Of a stretch of 15,010 nucleotides of DNA, positions 7,718 to 15,010 are shown piece by piece. The stretch is from an uncultured Actinomyces sp. (GTDB lineage: Bacteria; Actinomycetota; Actinomycetes; Actinomycetales; Actinomycetaceae). The DNA lies in NCBI GenBank assembly GCA_916719935.1, contig CAKAPY010000011.1, forward strand, positions 1 to 15,010, written 5' to 3'. Below the pieces are notes generated by a model. The model did no database searches, was not told the DNA's origin, and worked only from the letters and a program-made list of their open reading frames with translations. Each line of letters begins with the position of its first letter. Within the stretch, counting starts at the first letter, position 1. The translations under genes and the position numbers were made by a program.

Positions 7718-10519
7718 TCAGTTACCGCCACTCGATGGTTTTTCTGCACGACCATCGGACTGCGCATTCTGTTGAGCGTTGTATTGGCCATCGAGCAAGG
7801 GGCGAAAATCGCTGTTCTTCCCTCTAAAGTACTGGCGCACGGAATCTCTTTCAACTTTCGAAAGAGAATCATAAGAATCACGCGTACCATCAGGATTAAC
7901 AAATGCGAGGCCCTTATCAGCCAAAGCCTGAGTACCTGGCGAAACGTCAACCTTACCCGCGTTTTCAGTCCAATGATCTGAATCATACATCGCGCGAATC
8001 AAGCCATCTTGCATAAGATCATGCGACTTATCGTCCATCTTCGAATGAGATTCCCAGCCCTTAAGCTCGTTATCCGTCGGGAAAAAGTGATCAAGGGCCT
8101 CCCCTGCCGCAGCTTGCGCTGCCTTTTCAGCAAGCGCCCCACCAGCGGGCATTTGACTGGCTGCGTAACCTGTCCCCTTCTCGACAATAAAATCGACAAT
8201 TTGACGTGCCCTCTTATTGGACTCGTCAAGCGCCTTACCGATCGCAGTACTCTGGTCCGCCTTAGCATCAAAAGTCTCATGGATAAGTTCCGTCCAGCGG
8301 TCATTAGCCCCCTGAATCTTTTGCATGCGAACATGGTAATCAGGATCTTGCAGCCCGTCGTAGACATCACCCATATATCCAGTGTAGGCAGCAACTTGGA
8401 CCGCTTGAAGCGCCGGCATGCGACCTCCCTCGTACTTATCGTCCAAGAGGTTCTTCTTAGTCCCACCGTCGCTTTCCAGCTTAGGCTGGTCAAATGCAAG
8501 GTCTTGCAGCAGCCCACCTTCTTTCTTGAAGCGCGTCACAATATCGCGTCCAAACTGCATGTGAGCAGAATGTCCCTCGCCCGGGGCTGAACTAGCTTCC
8601 ATGCCTTCACCAGTGCTGTTATGCATTTCGGAAGCCAAGTCATCAACATACGGCGAAATAATAGATCCCATCCACGAGCGCAGGGCTGGATTCTTGTGGC
8701 CGAAGACATCTTCACCCTTAACATGATCCGGATCACTCAACCATGCCGAATGCGAGTAATCAAGCCCATCCTGATAACCAGCCATAGTATTCGCAGCAAT
8801 CGCCGCGCGTGTAAGCCGATCATTCTCCCAGATCTTATGAGCCGTTTTATCGCTCGCGGGAGGCTCGGGAACATCAGCTGTCTTCGGGTTAGATGCATCA
8901 TTTAGCATATCGCCAAGCGCCTCACCGCCATCAACATTCCCCAGTAGATCGACATCATTTGCATGGCGACTTCCCGTCAGATAACGGGCAAAAGTAATCT
9001 TCCCATCTTCACGCCCCTCGGGAAGATCAACATCAAACGAGGTGTTTGAATTCAAGAAATCCCTCAGGTGCATCAAACGCGTTCCCTCAGCGCTCTGCAG
9101 CACGGAAGGAGCACTTCCGTTTGCAATACGTTCGGGAGTGTCAGAAAGCTGGAAAAGTGACTGAAGTGGATCATGAGACAGCTTCCAAGCCTTATCATCA
9201 ACATCTGTCGAATGCACGATCGATGCAAGATCAACTCCCGCCTCTGGATTCATTGCGTTCATACTCGGGTGCTTCTGATCGTACTCAACGATCTTTCCAG
9301 CTAAGGAATCTGCGCCACCCTCGTATACTTCCTTCCCGAAAGTTAGGTCCGGATTCTTCACCCCTGCGAAGCCAGTTGCTTGGGTGAAAATCTGATAACC
9401 ATCCAAGCTTGAATCGCCATGTTGACGGTCGTATACCTTATCCCCCGTTGATTTAAACGACTCAATATTGGCATGCTCAATCTGCTCAATTGTCGTCTTG
9501 CCGTCATGACCACGCAATCCAGCCTTCACCTGAGCATATTCGGCACTTGTAGCGATCCCATCTTTGCTCGCATCTGACCCGCCCGTCGCAAGCACCATGG
9601 CATTACCGATACTGTTAACAAAGGAATTTCGAGTCTCGCCCTCACCAGCAGGAAGGTTTGATGACCCAGCCGCATTCACAGTCAGCCTATTTAGCATGTC
9701 GGAAAAGTTTGCGTCTTTTCCGTGCTTCTCCCGGTAGGAGTCAGCTAAGGCTTGGACCCAGTAAGGATTCTTCAGTTTATCGCCCCACTTTTCCTGAAGT
9801 TTCTTAACCTCCGCTTCAGTCAAAGGCTTATCAGAATTCGCAGCCTTCTCAAGATCATCACGTAGCTGGGGAGCCTTCGTGCAAGCATAGTCCCACTCAG
9901 CAGCGCCATCAGCAATAGGCATATCGTCAGCAAAAAGTTCGGCACCAACCGCAGCACGACCACCCTTCACGGCCTCCGGCGAAATCGTGCCATCTGACGT
10001 CTCTTTGATCTGACTTGCAGCTTTATCTGCAGCATCGCTCAGCTGATGAATCTCGTCATCGTAAGACTTCTTCAGGGGTGCCTGAGCAGAGGCCAAGGTA
10101 CTCTCGGCAGCTTGGCGATCCGAAGCCGGGTTATATTTCTTATCCGCCGCAACACGGGCATCGATTTCGGCAATTGTCTTCTTGTAGGCAGCAACCGCTT
10201 CATCCCACTGCGTTTGAAGACTCTCGACGGTTTTGATCCCCTGACTATTACGTTCTTCCCAAGTGGTGAGCGCACTTGCAGGAGTAGCAAATTGTCCTGA
10301 AAGACCCGACAGTTTTCCGCCCAGTGCTTGAATTTCAGAAGAAGCAGCATCTGCCGCTTTACCCGTCCAAGATTCAGGGGGAAGCGAGGCGTTCTGAGCG
10401 GCCTGTGTTTGGCCGATCGCCGAGCCGATAGCTTTCCAATGCGAAGCAACTTCGGATGCCCCAGTAACGGGCTTGGGCGACTCAAGGGCCTCCGCACCAG
10501 ATCGAAGATCAGCACTCAT
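7718..10519 (-). CDS. Large WXG-headed protein, cassette 1 (probable type VII secretion substrate)
   Basis: The product has 933 residues, read from MSADLRSGAEAL because that ATG overlaps the small gene's stop (ATGA, 10516-10519) exactly as in cassette 2. An in-frame ATG 9 bases upstream is less likely. The helical head carries WTG at 51-53, with coiled-coil-like helices to ~175. Body landmarks are AMVLATGGS (307-315), LSDTP (458-462), NTSFDV (492-497), ARYLTGSR (511-518), DGGEALGDMLNDAS (530-543), GYQDGLD (581-587), FGHKNPALRSW (606-616) and AAYTGY (710-715). The C-terminus is a polar Gln/Asn/Ser-rich tail. No signal peptide, transmembrane helix or enzyme motif is visible. The first cassette after eccC, it keeps the intact WXG. 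Resemblance to DUF6571/TPR-like actinobacterial proteins is plausible; function is unknown. Confidence 0.9.
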   Translation of the reverse strand: MSADLRSGAEALESPKPVTGASEVASHWKAIGSAIGQTQAAQNASLPPESWTGKAADAASSEIQALGGKLSGLSGQFATPASALTTWEERNSQGIKTVESLQTQWDEAVAAYKKTIAEIDARVAADKKYNPASDRQAAESTLASAQAPLKKSYDDEIHQLSDAADKAASQIKETSDGTISPEAVKGGRAAVGAELFADDMPIADGAAEWDYACTKAPQLRDDLEKAANSDKPLTEAEVKKLQEKWGDKLKNPYWVQALADSYREKHGKDANFSDMLNRLTVNAAGSSNLPAGEGETRNSFVNSIGNAMVLATGGSDASKDGIATSAEYAQVKAGLRGHDGKTTIEQIEHANIESFKSTGDKVYDRQHGDSSLDGYQIFTQATGFAGVKNPDLTFGKEVYEGGADSLAGKIVEYDQKHPSMNAMNPEAGVDLASIVHSTDVDDKAWKLSHDPLQSLFQLSDTPERIANGSAPSVLQSAEGTRLMHLRDFLNSNTSFDVDLPEGREDGKITFARYLTGSRHANDVDLLGNVDGGEALGDMLNDASNPKTADVPEPPASDKTAHKIWENDRLTRAAIAANTMAGYQDGLDYSHSAWLSDPDHVKGEDVFGHKNPALRSWMGSIISPYVDDLASEMHNSTGEGMEASSAPGEGHSAHMQFGRDIVTRFKKEGGLLQDLAFDQPKLESDGGTKKNLLDDKYEGGRMPALQAVQVAAYTGYMGDVYDGLQDPDYHVRMQKIQGANDRWTELIHETFDAKADQSTAIGKALDESNKRARQIVDFIVEKGTGYAASQMPAGGALAEKAAQAAAGEALDHFFPTDNELKGWESHSKMDDKSHDLMQDGLIRAMYDSDHWTENAGKVDVSPGTQALADKGLAFVNPDGTRDSYDSLSKVERDSVRQYFRGKNSDFRPLLDGQYNAQQNAQSDGRAEKPSSGGN

Positions 10520-10854
10520 TTTTCCCACTCCACTCCCAGCTGGGCCGCACGTTCACGGTTGTAACCCTCAGTGTCATCAAAGTTCGCCGACGCACCAGCT
10601 GTCGCCGATCCTAAGTTCGATGCAGCATCTGAATACTCATAAATGACCATGGACATCGCCTCGTTAAAGGCCTTCACCGCAGATTTCAACGCCTGGGGAC
10701 CAGGACCTCCGGGACCGGGAAGCGGTTCCGCAACGCCTTCAGATGAGATGCGTTTTGTTGACGCACCAATTCGCCCAAGAGACTCAGCATCCTGCCACTG
10801 ATCTTTCGCAACAACTCCAACCGCTTCTCGGTCGAAACTGATCTTATCTGCCAC
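10516..10854 (-). CDS. Small EspC/WXG100-like partner protein, cassette 1
   Basis: This is a 112-residue helical protein that starts with GTG at 10854 (VADKISFD in the DNA, read as Met). GGAAAG (complement of 10864-10869) lies 9 bases upstream. Landmarks are DQWQDAESLGRIG (18-30), a Pro/Gly turn (44-53) that could be the hairpin tip between two long helices, YSDAASNLGSA (74-84), FDDTEGYN (92-99) and the tail LGVEWEK. FDDTE sits where related secretion partners have YxxxD/E. It is the first gene after eccC, 163 bases downstream, and its stop overlaps the large gene's start. Its role as a co-secreted partner or adaptor for the large protein is inferred from layout and fold pattern. Confidence 0.87.
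   Translation of the reverse strand: MADKISFDREAVGVVAKDQWQDAESLGRIGASTKRISSEGVAEPLPGPGGPGPQALKSAVKAFNEAMSMVIYEYSDAASNLGSATAGASANFDDTEGYNRERAAQLGVEWEK
10525..10536 (-). promoter_or_regulatory. Ribosome-binding site of the cassette 1 large gene inside the small gene
   Basis: GGAGTGGAGTGG on the minus strand lies 5 bases before the large gene's ATG at 10519 and encodes part of LGVEW. This decides the ATG at 10519 over the one at 10528, which would leave no room for the site. The sequence and spacing match cassette 2 exactly. Confidence 0.75.
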
Positions 10855-11017
10855 AGTTCAATTCTTTCCGTTGTGACCGGCCACACCTGTACGCCACACG
10901 CACGAACCTAGCCTGGTCAGGGAACTTACCAGACGACAAGTTACCATCTCAAACATCGAACTCCCTGAGAGTTCCACGCTTCAAGACTCAGCGCGGCTCG
11001 GATGACCGCATCCCCAT
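10855..11017 (-). other. Spacer between eccC and cassette 1
   Basis: These 163 bases hold no gene. A weak 6-bp hairpin (10958-10963 with 10969-10974) has no T-run and is unlikely to terminate. Two related 8-mers, aacttacc (10923-10930) and aagttacc (10938-10945), form an imperfect direct repeat. The second belongs to acaagttacc (10936-10945), also present upstream of cassette 3. No convincing -35/-10 pair was found, so cassette 1 may be read from eccC or from an unrecognised promoter. Confidence 0.5.
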
Positions 11018-14000
11018 CTACTTCACCCGCGATTCGGACCATGCCATCTGCGCCAAGAAAGTTCCTTGATCACGCGAAACAACCAGGCCTCGACCCTTGG
11101 GAAGAATACGCGGACGCTCGCGGCCAATGACCATGCCCTCGGAAGGATTACCCGACATCATGATGCCGGTTGCCGACAACTCGGACAGGGACTGCAAAAT
11201 CTGCTCGTAGGACGCACGCGAGGCACCACCCATACGGCGGGTAATCACCAAGTGGAAACCAATATCTTGAGCCTGCGACAACAGAGGCTGAAGCGGAGCC
11301 AAAGGTGAACCACTCAAACCACCGGTAGAAATCAGGTCGTAGTCGTCAACCAGAACCCAGGCCTCAGCCCCCTTCCACCAATTGCGCTTACGCAACTGTT
11401 CAGGGGTCACGTCCGGTCCCGGAAGACGCATACGCAGCTGTTCGGCAACTGCCTCCATGCTTCCCTGGATTTCATCACGGTTGGTGATGTACATCGGCAT
11501 ATCCGATTCATCCCACTCGCCCAGCAGGGAGCGTCGCACATCAACGACAACCAGCATGGCGCGACGCGAACCTGGCTTTGCCAGCACCTGGTTGCCCAAG
11601 TTGCGCAAGAACGCGGTCTTTCCGCACTTCGCGTCACCGTAGACATACATGTGCGATTCGTTCTCCGGATCGAAAGTCCACGGACTCAAGCGGCGTTCTT
11701 CCAAACCAAGAACAATCTTCTGCTGCTTGCCGTGAGTTGCCTCGATCTGAGAAACGGTGATCTTCTCGGGGAGCAAACGCAGACGCGGGCCAGGTTCGGT
11801 CGCAGAAGCAATGCGCAGAAGCGTCTTTTCGACGCCCTCACCGATCGTTGCCGGATCATGATCGCCATCAGTACGCGGGAGGGCAACCAGCATGTGGTGA
11901 CCGGTCATAGACAAACCACGTCCCGGACGTCCCTCGGGGACCTTGCTACCGATCTCGCGACGGAACTCAGAATCCGAAGGATCACCCATACGCAGCTCCA
12001 TGCGGGAGCCGAAGATGTCCTGCATCTGGATACGGAAGTCCATCTTGCGCAGTGCCGTGGCAATGAAGTGAACACCGAAAGACAGCGCGCGTTCGGCCAT
12101 CAGACGGATACGGTCTTCTGCGTCCGAGAAATCGCTTCGCAACGTTCCCCAGCCGTCGACAACAAGGAAGATATCGCCGTAACCATCGTCAAAACGTCCC
12201 TGAGCGCGACCTCGGCGATAGGTCGCCATGGAGTCGATACGGTTCGCACGGAAGTAAGCAGCTCGGTCCTCAATGATGCCTTCGATTTCGGACACCATGC
12301 GGTTCAAGATGTCCTCATCCTCTCGAGAGGCAACACCTGCAACGTGAGCGGCACCCTCGAAAGCGGCAAAAGTACCCGAGAAATCGATGACGAAGAACTG
12401 GACTTCCTTCGGAGTATGGGTCAGGGACAGGGCCATGACAATCGAGCGCAATGCCGTGGACTTACCGGAGAGCGGACCGCCCAAGATCGACATGTGACCG
12501 CCGGCACCGGCGAAGTCGTATTCCAAAACCTCGCGTCGCTGTTCGTGTGGGAGGTCGACGATACCCATGGGGATATGCAGCGGTCCCTTCGCACGCCATT
12601 CGTGCGAGATGAAGCCGAGCTCGGGATCCACAGCCAAGTCGGGCATGAGCGAATCCATGGTGTCGGGAACATCCAAAGGCGGCAGCCACACCTGGTGGGC
12701 AGGCATACCCTTGCCCTTCATGCGGGCGACCGCAATATCAATCTCGGTCATGCCCTCCCAGCGCTCATCGCCGGGTGCAACCAGACCGCCTTCGGGAATT
12801 GCCTCTTCCTCGGGAGTGTTGTCCAGGACCTCCCCCAAAGAGAAGGGAAGCAGTCGGATCTGCGAGGCCTCGGAACTCGAACTGGGCAACACACTACGAG
12901 GCGGCGGCGGGGCTGCGACGTAGGAGGCGCGGAAACGGATCAACTGATCCGTACCCGGCTGGAGGAAGCCCGAACCCGGGTAGGGCGGAAGATCGTAGGC
13001 GTCCGTCACGCCCAGGACTTCTCGAGATTCAGAGGCGGAGAAGGTCTTCAAACCAATGCGGTATGACAGGTGCGAATCCAAGCCCTTGAGCTTTCCGGAC
13101 TCCAAGCGCTGCGAGGACAGAAGAATGTGGATCGACAGCGAACGGCCCAGACGACCAATTGCCACGAATAGCTCGCCAAAGTCGGGCTTGGCGGTCAGAA
13201 GTTCGGAGAACTCGTCAAGGATGATGAAGAGCGCCGGAAGGACTGGGAAGTCATGCTTTCCAGCTATACGATCCGCTTCATAATCCGTGACATTTGCATA
13301 GTTACCGGCATCACGCAGGATCTCTTGGCGACGAACCATTTCACCGTGGAGAGCATCTTCCATACGGTCGACCAGAGACAGTTCAGACTCCAGGTTCGAA
13401 ATCATCGCAGAGACGTGAGGAAGGTCTGACATACCGGCGAAGGTCGCACCACCCTTGAAGTCAACCAGAACGAAGTTCAGCTGCTCGGGGGAGTGCGTGA
13501 GCGCAAGTGCAAGCACCAGAGTACGCAGCACCTCGGACTTACCGGAACCGGTTGCACCGATCAGCAGGCCGTGCGGGCCCATACCCTGCTGGGCGGCTTC
13601 CTTAATATCCAAAACGACCGGAATACCCTCGGGGGTGACAGCGAAGGGAACGCGCAGACGATCGCGTCCATTGCGGCGCTTCCACTGCCGATCCGCATCG
13701 AAGTCACGAATATCACCGATATTGAGCAATTCCATGAGGTCTTGAGAACGCTTCGGATCAGGCTTGCCGACAGGGGTTGCTGCGTCCCTGCCACCGGCGG
13801 TCAGGAAGCGGGTCAGGCGACGGGCCACGGCCTCGGCCTGAGGAATTCCCATGTAGTCGGCGTTGGCTAGCACTGGCTTTGCCTCAAGAAGCAGAACTTC
13901 CATGGGGGTGTGCTCATCGTTTGCGGGATGCAAAAGCAGACGAACACCGGTGGGGTTCATGAACATACCCCACGAGGTCAGGACCTTCATGATCGTCACG

Positions 14001-14995
14001 CCTGCGCAGCCCTCGATAGAGCCCAGGTGCGAATCGGGAGGAAGCTCGGCACCGTCGGTGATAACGATCAAATGCGGCCAGGGGCTTGCGTCATTTCGAG
14101 GCTGGAAGTGGCCTCGGGTCGTCATTTCCTCACCCAAGAGATCCTCGAGCTCGGCGTAGCTGGTGCACACCATTCGCGCACCGCCCAGAGCATCTGTGAC
14201 CTCGGCAGAACGGATATGAGGCAGCCACTTCATCCACTCCCAGTTCGGGAGGTTTTCGGGAGTCGTCAATACCGCGATCTTCAGAGCCGAATCTGGCGTC
14301 ATAACCGCAAGGTGGCAGATCATCGAGCGGACTTCTCCGCGGGCACGCTCGCCATCACCGGCGACCTCGACGTGAGAGAACTGACCCAAGTCCAGGCTGA
14401 AAGGAAGGTCTTCAACGGTCTTGTGGACATCTAGGAAACGGCGCATCGCCGAATGGCAGACGACATCTGGGTTGGCCATCTGGGGAATATCGGGTTCGAC
14501 CAAGCGCATGGCCAGTTCCTGGTCAGAAGTTCCGATTCGGGTAGAGACGGAAGTATCGTCGCCCACTTCGCGTTCCCACAGGCGCGAGCCTTCTTCGGCT
14601 AAAAGCACCAATGAATCCGGCTCAGGCAGGTACCACTGCATAAAGATTCGCTGCTTCGCGGCAATATTACGCACGCTGGTTCGAGTCTCTGACAGATAGG
14701 AGAGGTATTCGCGACGCTGGGAGTTGACCTTATTTCGGTACTGCGAGACCTGGCGGTAGATGTTGAAACCAACCATGGAGAGCATCATGAAGACCATGCC
14801 GCCCGCCATCAGAAGCATTCGCGTGTTCTGCCCTTGAGTCAGCGCCATGATGACCATGACACCCATTGAGCCCATCATGGGGATCGCGGTAGCAAGGATC
14901 GAACCCATGCCGCCGGCTTCGACCTGGCTGGGTGGCTTTTCTACAGCGATTTCACCGCTGGGGAGCTCGGGGGCTTCCGTTTCATTGACGGCCAT
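11018..14995 (-). CDS. eccC: Type VII secretion ATPase EccC (FtsK/SpoIIIE family, single chain)
   Basis: This 1325-residue motor of the ESX/type VII secretion complex sits in the cytoplasmic membrane and recognises substrates. Two adjacent hydrophobic segments (~32-52 and 58-78) anchor it. Three ATPase modules follow. D1 has Walker A GATGSGKS (480-487) and an intact Walker B ending in DE (594-595). D2 has GGPLSGKS (839-846) but VVDG (945-948), with no catalytic Glu. D3 has GDAKCGKT (1120-1127) and VLVDD (1214-1218). In studied EccC proteins D1 is the active motor and a C-terminal module binds the substrate signal, so the D1/D2/D3 asymmetry is as expected. The length is normal and the EccCa/EccCb split is absent. 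ATG at 14995 is supported by AGGAGA (complement of 15000-15005), 4 bases upstream. It is the only core component in the window; others probably lie to the right. Confidence 0.97.
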   Translation of the reverse strand: MAVNETEAPELPSGEIAVEKPPSQVEAGGMGSILATAIPMMGSMGVMVIMALTQGQNTRMLLMAGGMVFMMLSMVGFNIYRQVSQYRNKVNSQRREYLSYLSETRTSVRNIAAKQRIFMQWYLPEPDSLVLLAEEGSRLWEREVGDDTSVSTRIGTSDQELAMRLVEPDIPQMANPDVVCHSAMRRFLDVHKTVEDLPFSLDLGQFSHVEVAGDGERARGEVRSMICHLAVMTPDSALKIAVLTTPENLPNWEWMKWLPHIRSAEVTDALGGARMVCTSYAELEDLLGEEMTTRGHFQPRNDASPWPHLIVITDGAELPPDSHLGSIEGCAGVTIMKVLTSWGMFMNPTGVRLLLHPANDEHTPMEVLLLEAKPVLANADYMGIPQAEAVARRLTRFLTAGGRDAATPVGKPDPKRSQDLMELLNIGDIRDFDADRQWKRRNGRDRLRVPFAVTPEGIPVVLDIKEAAQQGMGPHGLLIGATGSGKSEVLRTLVLALALTHSPEQLNFVLVDFKGGATFAGMSDLPHVSAMISNLESELSLVDRMEDALHGEMVRRQEILRDAGNYANVTDYEADRIAGKHDFPVLPALFIILDEFSELLTAKPDFGELFVAIGRLGRSLSIHILLSSQRLESGKLKGLDSHLSYRIGLKTFSASESREVLGVTDAYDLPPYPGSGFLQPGTDQLIRFRASYVAAPPPPRSVLPSSSSEASQIRLLPFSLGEVLDNTPEEEAIPEGGLVAPGDERWEGMTEIDIAVARMKGKGMPAHQVWLPPLDVPDTMDSLMPDLAVDPELGFISHEWRAKGPLHIPMGIVDLPHEQRREVLEYDFAGAGGHMSILGGPLSGKSTALRSIVMALSLTHTPKEVQFFVIDFSGTFAAFEGAAHVAGVASREDEDILNRMVSEIEGIIEDRAAYFRANRIDSMATYRRGRAQGRFDDGYGDIFLVVDGWGTLRSDFSDAEDRIRLMAERALSFGVHFIATALRKMDFRIQMQDIFGSRMELRMGDPSDSEFRREIGSKVPEGRPGRGLSMTGHHMLVALPRTDGDHDPATIGEGVEKTLLRIASATEPGPRLRLLPEKITVSQIEATHGKQQKIVLGLEERRLSPWTFDPENESHMYVYGDAKCGKTAFLRNLGNQVLAKPGSRRAMLVVVDVRRSLLGEWDESDMPMYITNRDEIQGSMEAVAEQLRMRLPGPDVTPEQLRKRNWWKGAEAWVLVDDYDLISTGGLSGSPLAPLQPLLSQAQDIGFHLVITRRMGGASRASYEQILQSLSELSATGIMMSGNPSEGMVIGRERPRILPKGRGLVVSRDQGTFLAQMAWSESRVK

Positions 14996-15010
14996 ACAGT
15001 CTCCTGGAGT

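Noticed and set aside
8009..8590. A 193-codon plus-strand frame inside the cassette 1 large gene
   Set aside because: The overlapped minus-strand region contains motifs conserved in all three paralogues, no ribosome-binding site was seen before the plus-strand frame, and no counterpart exists at the same place in cassettes 2 and 3.
977..10854. LXG-type polymorphic toxin islands with immunity genes
   Set aside because: The C-termini are conserved among copies, not variable. No toxin motif is seen, and the gaps after each large gene (less than 280 bases) contain no reading frame suitable for an immunity protein.
11651..13066. A 471-codon open frame on the plus strand, antisense to eccC
   Set aside because: It lies wholly inside eccC, whose three Walker A motifs and length prove the minus-strand reading. 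The antisense product has no recognisable motif and is rich in Arg, Gln and His, as expected of a codon-biased shadow frame.
1..15010. CRISPR arrays, tRNA or rRNA genes, insertion sequences
   Set aside because: No regularly spaced repeats, cloverleaf-forming stretches, transposase-like reading frames or terminal inverted repeats were seen on either strand.

Overview
The window looks like part of a type VII (ESX/WXG100) secretion locus from a moderate-GC actinobacterium. The reasons are a full-length, single-chain EccC ATPase with three P-loop modules, small EspC/WXG100-like proteins with GTG or ATG starts, and large WXG-headed proteins that resemble the DUF6571/TPR-like group of actinobacteria. 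An Actinomycetaceae-like host is plausible, but that is a guess from protein style, and no marker gene fixes the taxon.

Layout, left to right. At 1-399 (+) is the 3' end of an Ala/Ser/Lys-rich protein, closed by a strong intrinsic terminator (417-449). At 546-836 (+) is a YciI-family protein with a textbook Shine-Dalgarno. A GC-rich hairpin (890-920) separates it from a long convergent block on the minus strand. Read in the direction of transcription (right to left), that block begins with eccC (14995-11018). Three tandem copies of one two-gene cassette follow: a 112-115 aa small protein, then a 929-940 aa large protein. Cassette 1 is 10854-7718, cassette 2 is 7443-4280 and cassette 3 is 4115-977.

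Within each cassette the two genes are tightly coupled, by an ATGA overlap in cassettes 1 and 2 and a 1-nt gap in cassette 3. In cassettes 1 and 2 the last codons of the small gene, encoding LGVEW, also form the purine-rich ribosome-binding site of the large gene. Intrinsic terminators follow the large genes of cassettes 1 and 2. A promoter-like sequence with a palindrome over its -35 box precedes cassette 2. The cassettes therefore look like separately controlled transcription units, although eccC may read through into cassette 1.

Working model (inference): each small protein pairs with the helical WXG-type N-terminus of its large partner, and the pair is exported by the EccC machine, as in PE/PPE or Lap/LXG pairs. 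The copies have diverged. Cassette 2 has lost the WXG tripeptide (WTG became LEG in the same column), the small proteins show a degrading YxxxD/E-type signal (FDDTE, FDSTE, ADSTE), and cassette 3 is the most divergent. No immunity-like gene sits between cassettes and no recognisable toxin domain is visible, so the large proteins are probably not LXG-type antibacterial toxins. The function of their roughly 750-residue conserved body is unknown to me.
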